NCBI GenBank assembly: GCA_045617505.1 | Contig: JAZLIS010000064.1 | Location: 62,001 to 126,000, forward strand | Length of the DNA stretch: 64,000 nucleotides | Direction of reading: 5' to 3' | From: Cacconaster sp045617505 | Lineage (GTDB): Bacteria > Bacteroidota > Bacteroidia > Bacteroidales > UBA932 | Shown here: piece after piece, positions 1-8,948 of the stretch | Layout of the letters: every line of letters starts with the position of its first letter | Position numbering within the stretch: the stretch's first letter is position 1 | The notes under the pieces: model-generated | What the model saw: only the letters and a program-made list of their open reading frames with translations | Told to the model about the DNA's origin: nothing | The model's database searches: none | Translations under genes and position numbers: made by a program

Positions 1-1356
1 GGAGCTCTCGCTTCGTTCGGGACGGTCTTCACCCTCTCAGGTATTGCAGGTCTCGTGTTGACGATGGGTATGGCAGTTGATGCCAACGTCATCATCTACG
101 AGCGTGTCAAGGAGGAAATCCGCGCCGGCAAGGCAATCCGCCTTGCAGTGAGCGATGGTTTCAAGAACGCATACAGCGCCATTATCGACGGTCAGCTAAC
201 CACAATGCTGACAGGTCTCATCCTCTTCTTCTTCGGAAGCGGTTCAATCAAGGGCTTCGCAGCCGTACTGGTAATAGGTATCATCACTTCAGTGCTCTCT
301 TCAATCTTCATCCCGAGACTGATTTTCGAGCGCCGTCTGTCAAAGAACAAGGATATCACCTTCGACTCCCCTGCAACCCGCGACTTCCTGCAGCATACGA
401 CAATCGACTTCATCGGCAAGAAGAAATGGTCTTACATCATTTCCGGTGTCATCTGCGTAATCTGCCTTGTCTCCTGCTTCACCAAGGGCTTCTCTCTCGG
501 TGTCGATTTCAGCGGAGGACGTACCTATACAGTCCGTTTCGACCAGCCGACAACGCCTGAAGAGGTCCGTGCCGCCATTATACAGGAGTTCGGCGAAGCA
601 GCGGAGGTCAAGCAGTTCGGTGGATCCTCACAGATGAGAATCACCACTTCCTACAAGGTTGACGAACTGAGCACCGAGGTTGACCACGAGATTGAAGCCA
701 AACTTTACAGCGCTTTGAAAGACAAGTTTGCAACGAGCCTTACTCTGGAGGATTTCACTTCAACTCTCGAGAATCCGAACGGTATCGTCAGCAGTGACCG
801 TGTGGATGCATCCATCGCATCCGAGATGCAGCGTGACGCCGTCATCGCGGTGATCCTCGCCCTGATTGCAATCTTCGGTTACATCGCAATCCGATTCAAG
901 AACTGGACTTGGGGTCTTGGCGGTGTGACTTCTCTGGTCCACAACGCAATCATCGTAATCGGCTTCTACTCGATCTTCACGGGTATCCTTCCTTTCACCC
1001 TTGACGTTGACCAGACCTTCATCGCAGCGGTTCTTACAATCATCGGTTACTCTATCAACGATAACGTGGTTATCTTCGACCGTATCCGCGAATACAGGAC
1101 TTTGTATCCCAAGCGTGAGCTCAGGCAGAACGTGAATGACGCGCTCAATGCGACACTCTCCCGTACAATCAACACGTCACTGACAACATTGCTTGTACTT
1201 GTGTCAATCGCCATCTTCGGCGGTGAAAGCATCCGCGGCTTCTCAGTTTCTCTTGCACTCGGTGTCTGCGTCGGTACATACGCTTCCATCTTTATCGGAA
1301 CACCGGTTATGTACGACCTCTACACCCGCAAGGCCGCCAAGAAAGCAACCAAGTAG
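1..1356 (+). CDS. secDF: Protein translocase SecDF, C-terminal part (5' end outside window)
   Basis: The reading frame is open from base 1, so the gene begins upstream; 451 codons are visible. The fragment holds the end of the SecD half, with the membrane motif AVDANVIIYERVKEE at about fragment residues 23-37, followed by the SecF half with its periplasmic GVDFSGG motif at about 167-173 and a C-terminal block of membrane helices ending in a Lys-rich tail. SecD and SecF are separate proteins in E. coli but are fused in Bacteroidota. The complex uses proton motive force to help SecYEG export proteins across the inner membrane. A strong palindrome follows the stop at 1378-1412 and separates it from the convergent recombinase gene. 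Identity is secure; the upstream extent cannot be seen. Confidence 0.96.
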   Translation, partial: GALASFGTVFTLSGIAGLVLTMGMAVDANVIIYERVKEEIRAGKAIRLAVSDGFKNAYSAIIDGQLTTMLTGLILFFFGSGSIKGFAAVLVIGIITSVLSSIFIPRLIFERRLSKNKDITFDSPATRDFLQHTTIDFIGKKKWSYIISGVICVICLVSCFTKGFSLGVDFSGGRTYTVRFDQPTTPEEVRAAIIQEFGEAAEVKQFGGSSQMRITTSYKVDELSTEVDHEIEAKLYSALKDKFATSLTLEDFTSTLENPNGIVSSDRVDASIASEMQRDAVIAVILALIAIFGYIAIRFKNWTWGLGGVTSLVHNAIIVIGFYSIFTGILPFTLDVDQTFIAAVLTIIGYSINDNVVIFDRIREYRTLYPKRELRQNVNDALNATLSRTINTSLTTLLVLVSIAIFGGESIRGFSVSLALGVCVGTYASIFIGTPVMYDLYTRKAAKKATK

Positions 1357-1377
1357 CCATCAGGCAACCAAGAAATT

Positions 1378-1412
1378 TTCGTACAGACGCGAATCACTCG
1401 CGTCTGTACGAA
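1378..1412. repeat. Palindromic element 1 (possible REP-type repeat, terminator or recombination site)
   Basis: Perfect 15-bp arms, TTCGTACAGACGCGA and its complement, flank the 5-nt spacer ATCAC. It lies between the convergent stops of secDF and the tyrosine recombinase, so it could act as a two-way terminator. Related palindromes at 41975-41991 and 42967-42991 share the inner GCGA / TCGC arms and a 5-nt spacer ending in AC, which points to a dispersed repeat family. Confidence 0.75.
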
Positions 1413-1414
1413 TT

Positions 1415-2404
1415 TTATTCCAGCAGGGAAATGGCTGAGGCCTTCCTCTCTTCTGTAATCCGGGCGTAAATCTGGGTCACTTTCACGTCGCTGTGACCGA
1501 GCAGTTCCTTCACGTCATAGATGCTCGCCCCCTTTGTGACAAGCATTGTGGCGAAGGAGTGGCGTCCCGAGTGGGAAGAGATATTCTTCTCTATTCCGCA
1601 ACGCCGGGCGATAATCTTCAGATTGGAGTTGACGATGCCCGTGGCGGAGCAGATTGCTTTGTCAAAGGCGAATGCGAGGGCAGAGGAGGTGTTGTGCGGG
1701 TGAAGAAAGGGAAAGACATATTTGTCGGGAGTGCTGAACAGGTCGCGGTAGGATTCCAGAACTTCCATAACCTTTCGCGTGAGGGGGATGGAAATTCGGC
1801 GGGAGGTCTTGTGCATTGTCAGACAGATGGTTCGTCCGTTATAATCCGCCCATTTCAGAGAAAGGATGTCGCCGATTCTCAAGCCGGTGTAACACTCCAC
1901 GAAAAAGACGTTCCGGCTATGCCACAAGGGTGAACCCTTTTTGAGCCGGAGAGCCATTATCCTTTCGATTTCAGTCTCTTCCAAAAAGCATCTTTCGGTC
2001 TGCTTTCGGCTGAAATGCATTTTCAAAAAAGGATTTTCCCCCTGATTCATCCACTGGCAGGATTCATAAATGTCATTCACCAGCTTGCTGAAGATTTTCA
2101 TACATTCGGTGACGGTATTGTGGCTGTTGCCTACAGTGAAAACCAGAAAATCCTCGAACTGCTTGATGAATAGAGGATTGATTTCATTTACCGGGAGTGC
2201 CGCCTGAGGGTGAAACCGGTGCATCTTTCCCTGCAGGGCCCTCACGGAGCGAAAAGAGGAGTAGCGGTTTTCCTTTTCAAGAAAGGCAAGGGTGGAGGAA
2301 AGATGTGAAAAAAAATCCGGTGCAGACTGGCTTGCATCGGATTTCTTTGTAATCTGCACGGAGACGTTGTGGTCCCGGTGCGAGAAAGAGAGGGATAGAT
2401 TCAT
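1415..2404 (-). CDS. Tyrosine recombinase/integrase (XerC/D-like)
   Basis: A 329-residue tyrosine recombinase. An N-terminal SAM-like DNA-binding region (about 30-130) precedes the catalytic domain. The full catalytic set is visible: Arg176 in TGLRIGD, Lys199, His278 and Arg281 in HSGRH, His304 in LLGHSD and the nucleophile Tyr313 in QIYAR. Such enzymes cut and rejoin DNA at short inverted-arm sites; in Bacteroidota they range from chromosome-dimer resolvases to phase-variation invertases and integrases of mobile elements. The start overlaps the stop of the upstream DUF2723 gene by 4 nt, so the two may be co-transcribed. No other phage or transposon genes are nearby. The substrate is unknown; the palindrome just after its stop is a possible site. 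Confidence 0.9.
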   Translation of the reverse strand: MNLSLSFSHRDHNVSVQITKKSDASQSAPDFFSHLSSTLAFLEKENRYSSFRSVRALQGKMHRFHPQAALPVNEINPLFIKQFEDFLVFTVGNSHNTVTECMKIFSKLVNDIYESCQWMNQGENPFLKMHFSRKQTERCFLEETEIERIMALRLKKGSPLWHSRNVFFVECYTGLRIGDILSLKWADYNGRTICLTMHKTSRRISIPLTRKVMEVLESYRDLFSTPDKYVFPFLHPHNTSSALAFAFDKAICSATGIVNSNLKIIARRCGIEKNISSHSGRHSFATMLVTKGASIYDVKELLGHSDVKVTQIYARITEERKASAISLLE

Positions 2405-5400
2405 AGTGCTTTCAGTTTTTCCTGAAGTATCCCGGTGGTCTCTTTCATATTGAAATTATTGAACAGTTTGACAAGATAATAATAGGTGGAGGCGCAGGTG
2501 TCGAAAGATTTCTTGTCGAGCAGGTCGTCCTCCCCGGGCCCGGTTTTCTCTGACAGAAGCTTCATCAGGGACAGTGTCTCGTCCGCGAATGCCAACCCTA
2601 TCTCGTTTGCTTTATCCTTCTCTCCGATGCGGAGATACCCTTCAATTATCGAAAGCATCGTCCACTCGTTGATACTTCTCAAGGTAGCGATATTATAAGG
2701 GAAATTCCTCTGCGGCAGGACCTCGATGCACTTGTCCAGCAGGTCACGGGCCTTGCCGTAGTCTCCTCTTGCAATCATCTGGTCAGCGGCGTTGGAGAAC
2801 ATATCCCTGATGGGGGTCACGGCCCCGAAGGTATATAGGTTCTGGTAATCAACGTGCATAGTGGTGTCTGCCAGAGACTCCAGATGATAGACATTCATCA
2901 GGTTGTTGTAGAGAACGTCGGCATCTTTCATCGCGCCGTCCTCTCCTGCAGGTTTTGTGTAGGGCATCAACTTGTAGCAGAAGCCGTCGTATTGGAGATA
3001 ATCTTCAATTCCCAGATCGGTCTCCGAGCGGGAGACGAAGCAGAACGGGCGGCTCCAGTCATAATTGGCCAGAATGTCAAGTATGATAAGATTGAATTTC
3101 GTGAGATGTTTCGGCTTGATCTCTATGATGATGCTGTCCTGAATGAGGTGTGCGTTTTCGGGTTTGACGATTCCGGAGGTGACGGCATTTGCCTTGTTGA
3201 CCTTCAGAATCACCTTTTTAGAGGGAAGAAAATCATTTCCACCCTGTGTCAGGTATTTGGGATTGCGGAACACGGAGATTGCATCGGATGCGAGTATCGG
3301 ATAGTCGAAGGCTTCGATTACCGGCACATAGTCATTTGTCCCGTAGAGATATTGTTTTCTGTCGATTGAGATGGGAACAGGGTCGCTTTCATAGAAACGC
3401 TGCTTCATCTGGTCGATATACCAGTCCGTGCTCAGCAGGCTGGAGTTGATGATTCTCACGTCTGTGCGGATGCCTTCAACTTCCTGTGCATACCAGAGAG
3501 GGAAGGTGTCGTTGTCGCCGTGCGTCACTATCATCGCGTTTTGCCCACAGGTGTTGAGGTAGTTGTATGCAAGGTCTCTGGCGGTGTAGCGGCCGCTGCG
3601 GTCGTGGTCGTCATAGTTTTCGCACCCCATCAGGACCGGGGCGACGAGTCCGAGGGCAACAGCCACTGAAGCCGCTGCGAGGGAGCCCCGCCTCTTTGTC
3701 AAGGATTCCAGACGGTTCTGCAGGGCAATGACGCTGAGTCCTATCCAGATGGTGAAAACATAGAAAGAGCCGGCGTATGCATAATCCCTCTCCCTTACCT
3801 GGAAGGGGGGTTGGTTGAGATATACCACGATGGCCAGACCGGTGAGAAGGAACAGCAGTCCTGTCACCCAGGTGCTCTTTCCGTCATGTTTCAGCTGGAA
3901 GAAGAGCCCGATCAGTCCGAGAATCAGAGGTATGAAGAAATAGTGGTTCTTGGAGCGGTTGTTCACCAGATAGTCCGGGCCTGCGCTCTGGTCGCCCAGA
4001 CGGGCGGTGTCTATGAATTTGATGCCGCTCTCCCAGTTGCCGTTCAGCAGGTCTCCCGGGACCTGCCCGTGGAAATCGTTCTGCCTTCCCACGAAGTTCC
4101 ACAGGAAGTAGCGGACATACATATAATTGACCTGATAGTCGAAGAAGAACTTCAGGTTGTCGATGAAACGCGGCATCTGGAAGTTCTGTGCGGACCCGTT
4201 CACCATTGCACGCCTGTTGGTCATCTCAGTGCAGTAGCCCATATAGAAGTTCTTGTAACTCTCCTCGTAGCCGTTCCACATTCGGGGGAAGAACATCTTT
4301 ACGGATGAGGGGTAGGAGGCATCCACGTTGACCGTCTCGTAATATTTTCCGTCAAGAGGGGTGTAGTAGGTCGTTTCATTCACTTCACAGGGGGAGGTGA
4401 AGGCCTGCCCCATAAGGATAGGGTTCTTGCCGTACTGCTCCCTGCCCAGATATCTGATGAGAGTATATGGATTGTCAGGCTGATATTCATTGGTCGGAGT
4501 GCCCGCGCAGGAGCGGATAATCGTGATGGCGAAAAGGGAGTAACCGATGACAATGGTGGTGAAGCAGAGCAGTGCCGTATGAAGTACGGCTTTATCCTTT
4601 TTCCTGAGAAGATGCAGTCCCCAGAAGCACAGCACGAACAGCAGGACCATAAAGAAGGCCGCGCCGCTGTTGAACCCCAGTCCGAATCCGTTTACGAAGA
4701 GACGGTCGAACCCGGCGGCAATTCTCGGAAGATAGGGGATGATGCCGAAAAGAATCACTGCCAGAATCACTCCGGAAAGGCAGAGGACTCCGAAGGCTTT
4801 CCAAAAAGTGACTGGTTTCTGCGTCTTCCTGAAGTAGTAGATGAAAACGATTGCGGGGATTGTCAGCAGGTTGAGCAGGTGAACCCCGACGGAGATACCC
4901 ATAAGGAAGCATATCAGGACAAGCCATCTGTTGGCGTAAGGCCGGTCGGCATCCTCGTCCCATTTGAGGATTGCCCAGAAAACGATTGCCGTGAAAAGGG
5001 AACTCATTGCATAAACTTCACCCTCCACAGCGGAGAACCAGAATGTGTCGGAGAAGCAGTAGGCCATCGAACCTGCCACTCCCGCCCCGAAAAGGCTCAC
5101 GACGTCGGCTTTTGTGAGAGTCCTCTCACGGCTTGCGAAAATCTTGCACCCCAGCAGGACGATTGTCAGATAGAGGAAGAATATGGTCAGGGAGGAACAT
5201 ATCGCGCTCATCGCATTGACAGCGACAGCGGCGTGCTCCTTATCCGCAAACAGCGTGAAAATATGGGCGAAAAGGTTGAATGAGGGGTTCCCGGGCGCGT
5301 GACCGACCTCCAATTTGTAGGAGGATGCGATGAATTCGCCGCAATCCCAGAAACTTGTTGTCGGCTCGATGGTGGAGAGATAGACCGCAGATGACAGGGC

Positions 5401-5454
5401 GAATACCACAATCGCCACTATCCGGTTTATTTTCGTAAACTTTTTTCTGTCCAT
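2401..5454 (-). CDS. DUF2723 family polytopic membrane protein, GT-C-like
   Basis: 1017 residues from the ATG at 5454. This start is preferred to a longer in-frame form because a -7 box lies just upstream at 5480-5487 and the sequence MDRKKF leads straight into the first membrane helix. The N-terminal half has about a dozen hydrophobic helices, with the conserved segment PTTSFWDCGEFIASSYKLEVGHAPG-like region split by an acidic Asp-Cys-Gly-Glu, as in DUF2723. The C-terminal ~250 residues are soluble and end in TPR-like helices (RGDYGKARDLLDKCIE). DUF2723 is the domain of human TMEM260, reported as an O-mannosyltransferase. A role in glycosylating exported proteins is therefore a reasonable inference, but not shown here. 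Divergent from the DUF4271 gene. Confidence 0.85.
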   Translation of the reverse strand: MDRKKFTKINRIVAIVVFALSSAVYLSTIEPTTSFWDCGEFIASSYKLEVGHAPGNPSFNLFAHIFTLFADKEHAAVAVNAMSAICSSLTIFFLYLTIVLLGCKIFASRERTLTKADVVSLFGAGVAGSMAYCFSDTFWFSAVEGEVYAMSSLFTAIVFWAILKWDEDADRPYANRWLVLICFLMGISVGVHLLNLLTIPAIVFIYYFRKTQKPVTFWKAFGVLCLSGVILAVILFGIIPYLPRIAAGFDRLFVNGFGLGFNSGAAFFMVLLFVLCFWGLHLLRKKDKAVLHTALLCFTTIVIGYSLFAITIIRSCAGTPTNEYQPDNPYTLIRYLGREQYGKNPILMGQAFTSPCEVNETTYYTPLDGKYYETVNVDASYPSSVKMFFPRMWNGYEESYKNFYMGYCTEMTNRRAMVNGSAQNFQMPRFIDNLKFFFDYQVNYMYVRYFLWNFVGRQNDFHGQVPGDLLNGNWESGIKFIDTARLGDQSAGPDYLVNNRSKNHYFFIPLILGLIGLFFQLKHDGKSTWVTGLLFLLTGLAIVVYLNQPPFQVRERDYAYAGSFYVFTIWIGLSVIALQNRLESLTKRRGSLAAASVAVALGLVAPVLMGCENYDDHDRSGRYTARDLAYNYLNTCGQNAMIVTHGDNDTFPLWYAQEVEGIRTDVRIINSSLLSTDWYIDQMKQRFYESDPVPISIDRKQYLYGTNDYVPVIEAFDYPILASDAISVFRNPKYLTQGGNDFLPSKKVILKVNKANAVTSGIVKPENAHLIQDSIIIEIKPKHLTKFNLIILDILANYDWSRPFCFVSRSETDLGIEDYLQYDGFCYKLMPYTKPAGEDGAMKDADVLYNNLMNVYHLESLADTTMHVDYQNLYTFGAVTPIRDMFSNAADQMIARGDYGKARDLLDKCIEVLPQRNFPYNIATLRSINEWTMLSIIEGYLRIGEKDKANEIGLAFADETLSLMKLLSEKTGPGEDDLLDKKSFDTCASTYYYLVKLFNNFNMKETTGILQEKLKAL

Positions 5455-5479
5455 ACTTTTCAAAAGAGTTTTTAACTTA

Positions 5480-5507
5480 CAAATATAATCTTTTATGTCT
5501 AACTTTG
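5480..5507. promoter_or_regulatory. Divergent promoter, DUF2723 gene / DUF4271-hemD operon
   Basis: Two Bacteroidota -7 boxes (TAnnTTTG) face away from each other. The minus-strand box TATATTTG (read as CAAATATA) is at 5480-5487 and the plus-strand box TAACTTTG is at 5500-5507, with 12 bp between them. They serve the starts at 5454 (minus) and 5528 (plus). -33 boxes are not obvious. Confidence 0.65.
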
Positions 5508-5527
5508 CGAAAAATAGGGAGCAAACA

Positions 5528-6193
5528 ATGGACCATCTCTGGCAGGGCAGTGATTTTCCCCTGTACGGCATATTCGGAACTGCGGACGCCACGCAGCCGG
5601 TTGGGACAGTCATATTTCTGGCTGTGACGGTTTTTTTTGCCATCCTGCTGCACAGAATACTGGTTGAGGGATGGGTTTGCTCCGCCCAGATGCTTTTCAA
5701 CAATATCAGGAGGAGGGATATCTTCCAGAACGACAACAAGACATCCGCCATCAGGCTATCCTTCATATTTTCGGCCGTCATCTATTCTGTGGCCGTCTCT
5801 TCCGTAGCAGCGGAGACCGCTTCTTTATGGAAGGTTATGGCCGTTTTGTTGTCTGTCTTGATTTTCAAAGAGATAGTATTAACAATAATCGTTTGGTTCT
5901 TCGGAAGGAAAAAGGAGATGAAGATGTTGAAGGCCATAGCGGTCTCCACGTTCTCCATTATCGGGCTGGCCTCTTCCCCTGTTGCCCTCCTCTCTGTTTT
6001 CAATCTGCAGGACGTCCGCCTGGCAGTCGTTCTGTACCTCGGAGCCGGACTTGTTCTGCTCTTTACAGTTTATCTGAAAAACGCTCATAAAATTTTAATT
6101 TCATCAGGATTTTCACTTTTTTATTCAATTTTGTATCTTTGCGTCCTTGAAATTCTGCCGATATGTGTGGCGGTTAAAGCAGTGGTATCGTAA
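5528..6193 (+). CDS. DUF4271-type integral membrane protein
   Basis: 221 residues from the ATG at 5528. An in-frame ATG at 5495 lies upstream of the -7 box at 5500-5507, so a transcript from that promoter could not include it. The protein is mostly hydrophobic with about six to seven predicted membrane helices (for example AVTVFFAILLHRILVEG and LAVVLYLGAGLVLLFTVYL). Size, hydropathy and position directly before uroporphyrinogen-III synthase match the DUF4271 family of Bacteroidota. The function of that family is not known to me. The stop TAA is followed at once by the ATG of hemD, so the two are co-translated. Confidence 0.7.
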   Translation: MDHLWQGSDFPLYGIFGTADATQPVGTVIFLAVTVFFAILLHRILVEGWVCSAQMLFNNIRRRDIFQNDNKTSAIRLSFIFSAVIYSVAVSSVAAETASLWKVMAVLLSVLIFKEIVLTIIVWFFGRKKEMKMLKAIAVSTFSIIGLASSPVALLSVFNLQDVRLAVVLYLGAGLVLLFTVYLKNAHKILISSGFSLFYSILYLCVLEILPICVAVKAVVS

Positions 6194-6931
6194 ATGGCAC
6201 TTAAGAACATACTAATTTCACAACCTCTTCCGACAGGGACATCCCCCTACAATGACATAGAATCCAAATATGGAGTGAAAGTGGATTTCCAGCCTTTCTT
6301 CCGTGTGGAGGGGGTGAGCAGAAGGGATTTTGTATCACAAAGAATAGAAGTCCTCAACTATACCGCGGTTGTCTTTTCGTCAAAGATGGCAATTGATTCC
6401 TATTTCTCCCTTTGCGAGCAGACCAGGACCGTTGTGCCGGAGACTATGAAATATTTCTGCCAGAGCGAGGCGATTGCCCTCTATCTTCAGAAATACATTG
6501 TCTATCGCAAGCGCAAGATATTTTTCGGAAACGGGACGCTTCAGTCCGTTATGGATCTGATAGGCGTCAAGCACAAGGGTGAAAACTTCCTCATCGCCTG
6601 CACCGATGCTTTGAAGCCGGAGGTGGGCAAACTCTTCGACAAGGCGAAACTCAGGTACGGAAGCGTTGTGCTGGTGCGTACCGTCAACAATGACCTTAAG
6701 GATCTGGACCTTTCAAAGCACCAGATGGTGGTCTTCTACAGCCCCAATGACATCAAGTCCCTGCAGGAGAATTTTCCCGGTTTCATCCAGGGAGATATGC
6801 TTTTTGCCACTTACGGAGCCTCCACTGCCAAGGCTATGGAGAAAGCCGGCCTGAAGGTCGAAATATCGGCCCCCACACCCGAAGCCCCTTCGATAGCTCA
6901 GGCTCTGACCCTGTATCTGTCATCAAAATAA
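6194..6931 (+). CDS. hemD: Uroporphyrinogen-III synthase
   Basis: 245 residues with the two-lobed HemD layout: an N-terminal lobe (ILISQPLPTG...) ending in the helix-rich segment with SKMAIDSYFSLCEQ, and a second lobe containing FYSPNDIKSLQENFPGF and TYGASTAKAMEKAGLKV, typical of the C-terminal signature in which an S/T-A-x-A-x4-G motif closes the substrate cleft. The enzyme cyclises hydroxymethylbilane to uroporphyrinogen III in tetrapyrrole synthesis. HemD proteins are poorly conserved, so the call rests on these motifs, length and context. It sits between a DUF4271 gene (0 nt gap) and rnpA (6 nt gap). No other haem genes are in the window. Confidence 0.82.
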   Translation: MALKNILISQPLPTGTSPYNDIESKYGVKVDFQPFFRVEGVSRRDFVSQRIEVLNYTAVVFSSKMAIDSYFSLCEQTRTVVPETMKYFCQSEAIALYLQKYIVYRKRKIFFGNGTLQSVMDLIGVKHKGENFLIACTDALKPEVGKLFDKAKLRYGSVVLVRTVNNDLKDLDLSKHQMVVFYSPNDIKSLQENFPGFIQGDMLFATYGASTAKAMEKAGLKVEISAPTPEAPSIAQALTLYLSSK

Positions 6932-6937
6932 GCCGTT

Positions 6938-7264
6938 ATGCGCCGCAGCCGGATACTGTCCGTTCTCAACAGCGGTTCCACGTTGGTGAATTTTCCTTTC
7001 AGGGTGCATTTCCGGGAAGGAGAGGGGGAGATAGCCATATCCGTACCCAAGCGCAGTTTCAAGCGTGCGGTGAAGAGGAATCTTCTGCGCAGGAGGATAA
7101 GGGAGGCCTGCAGGCTTCATATCGGAGAGTGTCCCGGGGCGGAGAAGTTCGATATGCTGATAATCTATCTGTCAAAGGAAATAGAAGAATATAAAGTCAT
7201 CGAGTCGAATGTCGCTGCACTCCTTAAGAAAATTGGCGGTATGGCTTCCGATAAAGCTGATTAG
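6938..7264 (+). CDS. rnpA: Ribonuclease P protein component
   Basis: 108 residues. The RNase P protein signature is clear around residues 36-60: SVPKRSFKRAVKRNLLRRRIREA, read in two parts as a basic alpha helix (RNLLRRRIREA) preceded by AVKR. The protein binds the RNase P RNA and helps remove 5' leaders from pre-tRNAs. The ATG is 6 nt after hemD. The 3' end overlaps the start of yidD by 56 nt in another frame, the classic rnpA-yidD arrangement. The usual neighbour rpmH (ribosomal protein L34) is not here. Confidence 0.95.
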   Translation: MRRSRILSVLNSGSTLVNFPFRVHFREGEGEIAISVPKRSFKRAVKRNLLRRRIREACRLHIGECPGAEKFDMLIIYLSKEIEEYKVIESNVAALLKKIGGMASDKAD

Positions 7265-7445
7265 GTTCTATCAGATCTGCATCTCCCCATATCTGGGGCA
7301 GAATTGCAGATATACTCCGACCTGTTCGGCATACGCGGTTGAAGCCCTTCGCAAACACGGTCTCTTCAAGGGAACCTGTCTCGCTGTGTGGAGGATTCTG
7401 CGTTGCAGTCCGTGGGGAGGCTCCGGCTATGACCCGGTTCCGTAA
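7209..7445 (+). CDS. yidD: Membrane protein insertion efficiency factor YidD
   Basis: 78 residues, matching the family's small size. The YidD core is present: LIRFYQICISPYLGQNCRYTP is followed by TCSAYAVEALRKHG and the C-terminal WGGSGYDPVP. YidD is a small membrane-associated protein that assists YidC-dependent insertion. The chosen ATG lies inside rnpA (56-nt overlap); it gives a normal amphipathic N terminus. The protein stops immediately after DPVP without the hydrophilic tail seen in many homologues. uvrC starts 12 nt downstream. Confidence 0.93.
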   Translation: MSLHSLRKLAVWLPIKLIRFYQICISPYLGQNCRYTPTCSAYAVEALRKHGLFKGTCLAVWRILRCSPWGGSGYDPVP

Positions 7446-7457
7446 AAGTCGCGAATT

Positions 7458-8948
7458 ATGATGACGCTCAGGGAGAAAGTCGAGAATCTTCCCCACGAAC
7501 CGGGGGTTTACCGCTATCTGGACAGTAGCGGCACCATCATCTATGTCGGAAAAGCCAAGGATTTGAAAAAGAGGGTGTCGCAGTACTTCCGTCCTACGGA
7601 GCAGCTGGACCGCAAGACTCAGGCTCTGGTGGAGCACATAGCGGATTTGAGATATACCGTGGTGGAGACTGAGGAGGACGCTCTTCTTCTGGAGAACAAC
7701 CTCATCAAGCAGCTTCAACCTCATTATAATATCCTTCTCAAGGACGACAAGACCTATCCCTGGATTGTCATCCGCAACGAGCGTTTCCCCAGAGTGGAGA
7801 TGACCCGCCGCTATCTCAAGGACGGTTCCAGATACTACGGACCGTATGCCAGTTCGCAGAGAGCAAGGTCCCTGCTCAATCTTATCTCAAACCTCTACAG
7901 GCCAAGGACCTGCTCCCACTCTCTGACTGAAGAGGCTGTGAAGTCGGGAAAAATCCGTCCCTGTCTCAATGCCCATCTCGGAAGATGCGAAGCAGTCTGC
8001 TCGGCGGAGAGCACTCTTTCCGAGGAGGAGTATATGTCTCGGGTGGAGGAGATTGACAATCTTCTCAGGGGGCATACCCGCAGCTTGATGTCCGAATGCA
8101 GGAGAAAAATGTCGGAGGCTGCCGCTAATCTCCGGTTCGAGCAGGCGCAGCAGTGGAAGGAGAGGCTTGCCCTGCTTGAGGCCCATCACGAACAGGTGAA
8201 GTCATCCGGACACGGCATAGTCGATATGGAGACCTTCAAACTGCTTAAGCCGAAGGAGTTGCCTCGTAGAATCGAAAAATCGCAGAAGGTTATGGAGCAG
8301 TTGAGGGATGATCTCGGGATGACGGACCTTCCCAGACACATCGAGTGCTTCGACAACTCCAATATACAGGGGACCAACCCCGTTGCGGCCTGTGTGGTCT
8401 TCAGGGATGCGCTCCCTTCAAAGAAGGACTACCGCCATTATCTGATAAAGACGGTGGTCGGGGCCAACGACTACGCCTCGATGAAGGAGGTGGTCAACAG
8501 GCGCTATTCCCGTCTCCTTTCGGAGGGGGAGTCCCTCCCTCAATTGGTTGTAATCGACGGTGGCAAGGGTCAGCTGCGTTTCGCGCTGGAGGCCTTGACC
8601 GAGCTTGGCATCAGGGACCGGATGTTTGTGGTAGGTCTCGCCGAAAGACTTGAGGAACTGATTATTCCCGGTGACCCGACTCCCCTGTGGCTTGACAGGA
8701 ACTCCTCTTCCCTGCGTGTCCTGATGCATATCAGGGATGAAGCCCACCGTTTCGGCATCACCCACCACCGCGCGCGACGCAGTGCCTCCCAGATTCAGAG
8801 CGAACTGAGGTCCATCCCCGGAGTCGGGCCTGCCACCGAGGCGAAACTGCTCAGGAAATTCAAGTCCGTCAAGCGGATAAAGGAGGCATCGGAGGAGGAA
8901 CTGGCAGGAGTTGTCGGTTCGGCATTGGCCCGAAAAATAAAGGGTTAG
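7458..8948 (+). CDS. uvrC: Excinuclease ABC subunit C, shortened form
   Basis: 496 residues, against about 600 for typical UvrC. In order: GIY-YIG nuclease (about 13-95; Tyr29, Arg39), four cysteines of the kind that bind an Fe-S cluster (152, 169, 177, 181), UVR helices (about 205-245), RNase H-like nuclease with Asp299 (ECFDNSN), Asp367 (IDGGKGQ) and His430 (EAHRFGIT), and a C-terminal helix-hairpin-helix region (about 450-490). The roughly 100 residues normally between the UVR motif and the ECFDNSN segment are missing, replaced by a short linker around 247-285. Both nuclease centres appear intact, so 3' and 5' incisions in nucleotide excision repair are plausible. The stop overlaps the convergent gene by 4 nt. 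Confidence 0.93.
   Translation: MMTLREKVENLPHEPGVYRYLDSSGTIIYVGKAKDLKKRVSQYFRPTEQLDRKTQALVEHIADLRYTVVETEEDALLLENNLIKQLQPHYNILLKDDKTYPWIVIRNERFPRVEMTRRYLKDGSRYYGPYASSQRARSLLNLISNLYRPRTCSHSLTEEAVKSGKIRPCLNAHLGRCEAVCSAESTLSEEEYMSRVEEIDNLLRGHTRSLMSECRRKMSEAAANLRFEQAQQWKERLALLEAHHEQVKSSGHGIVDMETFKLLKPKELPRRIEKSQKVMEQLRDDLGMTDLPRHIECFDNSNIQGTNPVAACVVFRDALPSKKDYRHYLIKTVVGANDYASMKEVVNRRYSRLLSEGESLPQLVVIDGGKGQLRFALEALTELGIRDRMFVVGLAERLEELIIPGDPTPLWLDRNSSSLRVLMHIRDEAHRFGITHHRARRSASQIQSELRSIPGVGPATEAKLLRKFKSVKRIKEASEEELAGVVGSALARKIKG

Noticed and set aside
1415..2404. Tyrosine recombinase as a marker of a mobile island or prophage
   Set aside because: The neighbours are housekeeping or envelope genes, and no att duplication, tRNA or phage genes are next to it.
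5495..5527. Longer start for the DUF4271 protein at 5495
   Set aside because: It would begin upstream of the -7 box at 5500-5507.
7458..8948. Frameshifted or split uvrC
   Set aside because: One continuous frame covers both ends; the missing segment is an internal in-frame absence.
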